From the NCBI GenBank assembly GCA_030147905.1, contig JASBUM010000508.1:1-7821 (forward strand): DNA of 7,821 nucleotides, read 5' to 3'. Position 1 is the stretch's first letter, and each line of letters opens with the position of its first letter. Source of the stretch: Acidimangrovimonas sp. (GTDB lineage Bacteria; Pseudomonadota; Alphaproteobacteria; Rhodobacterales; Rhodobacteraceae). Both the position numbers and the translations under genes were made by a program. Under the pieces are notes generated by a model. It was not told the origin of the DNA and made no database searches. It was given only the letters and a program-made list of their open reading frames with translations. Positions 6,337-7,821 of the stretch are shown piece by piece.

Positions 6337-7164
6337 CTATTCGGCCGCCGAAGCCTCGCCGCTGCCCTTGGGCGGGTCGTCCGATTTCGCACGCGGACGA
6401 CGCGGGCTTCGCGCACGGCGCGGCTTGGGCTGGCCGGCGCCGTCACCCTCGGCTTCGGCATTGGCCGAAGCCTCCGCCGCATCGCCGGCCGGAGCCGGGG
6501 CGCCGGTCGGAGCCGGGGCCGCGGGATCGGCCGTCGCACCTGCGCGCGCCCTGCCGCCGCGGCGTGGACGCGATTGTTCCGGCGTCTCGACCAGACCGCC
6601 GCGGTCGTCATCGCCGAGGTCGATCACCGCGTCGCCACGGGCGGCCTGTTCGCGGTCACGCTGGCCGGCGGCGGCTGCCGCGCGCTGGCTCTGCTGTGGC
6701 TGGTTTTGCTGCGGCTGGCCTTGCTGTGGCTGGTTTTGCTGGCTGCCCTGCCCCTGCCCGCCCGATTGCGAGGTATTCTGGTTCTGCTGGGCGTTCTGGC
6801 TTTGCTGCGCGTACTGGTTCTGGCCGGCCGGGACGTGGTTGCCGTTTTCCTCTCCGCCATTCGCGCCTTGTCCGCCATGGCCGTTGTTGCGGCCATTATC
6901 GCCCTGCGACTGGTTCATCTCCCGCTGGGCCTCGCCCAGCATCCGGATGTAATGCTCCGCGTGCTGGAGGAAATTCTCATGCGCCACGCGATCGTTCGAA
7001 AGCTGCGCGTCGCGCGCCAGCACCAGATATTTCTCGATGATCTGCTGTGGCGTCCCGCGCACCTTGCCCTCGGGGCCCGATGAATCGAACACGCGGTTGA
7101 CAATATTTCCCATCGAACGAGGGCGGTTCGATTTCGAACGCGATCGTGATTTGGATGATCTCAT
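6337..7164 (-). CDS. DUF4167 domain-containing protein, RS-rich N-terminus and Gln/Asn-rich tail
   Basis: The 275-residue product belongs to the alphaproteobacterial DUF4167 family, whose function is unknown to me. Residues 2-17 are a basic Ser/Arg/Lys stretch. The conserved domain covers about 19-83: NRVFDSSGPEGKVRGTPQQI, then EKYLVLARDAQ, HENFLQHAEHYIRMLGEAQR. From about 84 to 275 the protein is low in complexity and probably disordered. It has Gly/Asn at 89-109, Gln/Asn at 114-160 with a five-residue QQNQP/QQGQP repeat at 142-160, then an acidic patch (IDLGDDD, 181-187), Ala/Pro-rich sequence, and a basic C-terminal part at 247-260 (KPRRARSPRRPRAK). There is no signal peptide or membrane segment, so it should be cytosolic. 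The charge pattern would suit nucleic-acid binding, which is inference only. The start is kept at 7164 because the RS-rich leader is typical of the family; the ribosome-binding site is poor (AGAAG only 2 nt away, GGAA further up). It lies downstream of prmC, converges with rsmA, and probably has its own promoter. Confidence 0.9.
   Translation of the reverse strand: MRSSKSRSRSKSNRPRSMGNIVNRVFDSSGPEGKVRGTPQQIIEKYLVLARDAQLSNDRVAHENFLQHAEHYIRMLGEAQREMNQSQGDNGRNNGHGGQGANGGEENGNHVPAGQNQYAQQSQNAQQNQNTSQSGGQGQGSQQNQPQQGQPQQNQPQQSQRAAAAAGQRDREQAARGDAVIDLGDDDRGGLVETPEQSRPRRGGRARAGATADPAAPAPTGAPAPAGDAAEASANAEAEGDGAGQPKPRRARSPRRPRAKSDDPPKGSGEASAAE
6692..6741 (-). repeat. 30-bp-period direct repeat coding for the Gln-rich segment
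   Basis: A 20-base match (TGCTGTGGCTGGTTTTGCTG on the plus strand) occurs at 6692-6711 and 6722-6741. It encodes the Gln/Asn/Pro repeat at residues about 142-160 of the DUF4167 protein. Both DNA identity and the in-frame period of ten residues suggest expansion by slippage, and the length may vary among strains. Confidence 0.75.
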
Positions 7165-7305
7165 ATCTTCTAAGTTTCCAGCCGTATGGGGGCTTCGCCC
7201 GAACCTTCGCGCCTAGCGGCGCCGCTTGCCATGACAGGGTTCGTGCCGGTTTTGGGCTTGCAGGCTCCGGGGGCAGAGATGAGCGCCCGCCCTGAACCTG
7301 CCCCG
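7165..7305 (-). other. Leader of the DUF4167 gene with palindromes
   Basis: About 130 nt lie between the proposed promoter and the start codon. They include a perfect 12-bp palindrome AGCGGCGCCGCT (7215-7226) and a small GGGC-TTC-GCCC hairpin (7190-7200) about 25 nt before the start. The palindrome could be a protein-binding site or part of the leader RNA fold. No known riboswitch is recognised. Confidence 0.4.
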
Positions 7306-7333
7306 ACTAAACATGTCGCAGCCGCATTGACAA
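7306..7333 (-). promoter_or_regulatory. Putative housekeeping promoter for the DUF4167 gene
   Basis: On the minus strand TTGTCA (7333-7328) matches the -35 consensus TTGACA at five of six bases, and TTTAGT (7311-7306) matches TATAAT at four of six, with a 16-bp spacer. Transcription would start near 7298-7300 and read into the DUF4167 gene. It is predicted by eye only. Confidence 0.5.
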
Positions 7334-7401
7334 GAAGAATCTGCGCCAAATCCGCGCAGAGCAGCGAATTGCTGCGAAAGGGCGACGCTTTTCAGGAAAT
7401 T

Positions 7402-7428
7402 CCGCGCCGGCAACAAGAAACGGCGCGG
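7402..7428 (-). terminator. Possible weak terminator after prmC
   Basis: An 8-bp perfect stem (CCGCGCCG at 7402-7409 and CGGCGCGG at 7421-7428) with an 11-nt loop lies 16 bp beyond the prmC stop. On the minus strand it is followed by AATTTCC, a very short T-run. It could end or weaken prmC transcription before the promoter of the next gene. Confidence 0.45.
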
Positions 7429-7443
7429 CCGGGGCCGCCCGGT

Positions 7444-7821
7444 TCAGGGGGCGCGCGCCGTCACCACCCGGGCGCGACCGTCGAGATCGTCGCGTGTGGC
7501 GATCCCGACCAGTCCGGCGGCGACGAAGATCGCGGTCACCGCCGGCCCCTGCCCCGCGCCGATCTCCACCAGAAGGCGCCCGCCGGGGCGCAGGTGGCGC
7601 GAAACGTCCGCCGCGATCCGCCGGTAGGCGCCCAGCCCGTCGCCGCCGGGGCTGAGCGCGACATGCGGCTCCCACAGGCGCACCTCGGGCGCCAGGCCCT
7701 CGATCTCGGCTGCGGCGATATAGGGCGGGTTGGAGACCACCAGATCGAAACGCTCCGCGACCGCCGCGAACCAGTCGCTTTCGACCAGCTTCGCGCGCTG
7801 TTCCAGCCCCAGCGCACACGC
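7444..7821 (-). CDS. prmC: Peptide chain release factor N5-glutamine methyltransferase PrmC, 3' part
   Basis: PrmC (HemK) methylates the glutamine of the GGQ motif in release factors RF1 and RF2, using S-adenosylmethionine, and so improves peptide release at stop codons. The last 125 residues are visible; the gene is cut by the window edge, so the N-terminal substrate-binding domain and SAM motif I are missing. The frame is open to the last base. The catalytic NPPY motif is at visible residues 31-34 (7731-7720) in the context FDLVVSNPPYIAAAEI. It is followed by PEVRLWEPHVALSPGGDGLGAYRRI and LRPGGRLLVEIGAGQG, both typical of PrmC, and the usual C-terminal strand (DDLDGRARVV). A start at the internal ATG near 7740 would lose part of the fold and is not real. 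The gene normally follows prfA in this group, which would lie beyond the edge. The DUF4167 gene lies 279 bp downstream. Confidence 0.93.
   Translation of the reverse strand, partial: ACALGLEQRAKLVESDWFAAVAERFDLVVSNPPYIAAAEIEGLAPEVRLWEPHVALSPGGDGLGAYRRIAADVSRHLRPGGRLLVEIGAGQGPAVTAIFVAAGLVGIATRDDLDGRARVVTARAP

Noticed and set aside
4734..7040. Plus-strand open frame of about 768 codons across rsmA and the DUF4167 gene
   Set aside because: It is out of frame with rsmA and antisense to the DUF4167 gene, shows low-complexity Arg/Gly/Pro sequence, and starts in non-coding repeats.
7327..7355. Plus-strand TTGACA as a promoter for an antisense or small RNA
   Set aside because: The -35 match is perfect, but the expected -10 position (around 7350-7355, ATCCGC) is poor, and there is no plus-strand gene ahead.
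7213..7416. 67-codon minus-strand frame with several cysteines in the prmC-DUF4167 spacer
   Set aside because: It needs a TTG start, lacks a ribosome-binding site, and spans the proposed promoter and leader; no family is recognised.

Overview
The window looks like chromosomal DNA from an alphaproteobacterium, most likely a member of the Rhodobacterales (Paracoccaceae/Roseobacteraceae type). The evidence is a very high GC content with GC-rich third codon positions, the lptD-surA-pdxA-rsmA gene order, and a DUF4167 gene next to prmC on the opposite strand. I see no phage, transposase, CRISPR, tRNA or rRNA gene. The genes are conserved housekeeping genes; the less ordinary material is in the spacers and in the DUF4167 gene.

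Left to centre, plus strand (3-5910): lptD (outer-membrane LPS translocon), surA (periplasmic chaperone for outer-membrane proteins), pdxA (vitamin B6 synthesis) and rsmA/ksgA (16S rRNA dimethylation). The first start codon sits in an ATGA overlap, so an upstream gene probably ends there; family knowledge suggests lptG. lptD and surA are linked functionally, because SurA delivers barrel proteins such as LptD to the assembly machinery. surA and pdxA are 19 bp apart. pdxA and rsmA are separated by 433 bp, which is wide for genes that are often adjacent. This gap starts with a degenerate 14-bp tandem repeat that begins over the pdxA stop codon and continues with further short direct duplications.

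Convergent spacer (5911-6336): this holds several perfect 10-15 bp tandem duplications, a strong GC-rich hairpin with a T-run that should terminate the plus-strand operon, and further hairpins near the end of the opposing gene.

Right, minus strand (6337-7821): a DUF4167 gene with a basic RS-rich N-terminus, the conserved family domain and a long low-complexity Gln/Asn-rich tail, preceded by a leader and a plausible promoter of its own. Upstream of it is the 3' part of prmC, the release-factor glutamine methyltransferase, cut by the window edge. prfA would be expected beyond the edge.

No clear new multi-gene system is visible. The items most worth checking are the 14-bp minisatellite, the general habit of short tandem duplication in the spacers, the DUF4167 protein, and the cysteine layout of LptD.
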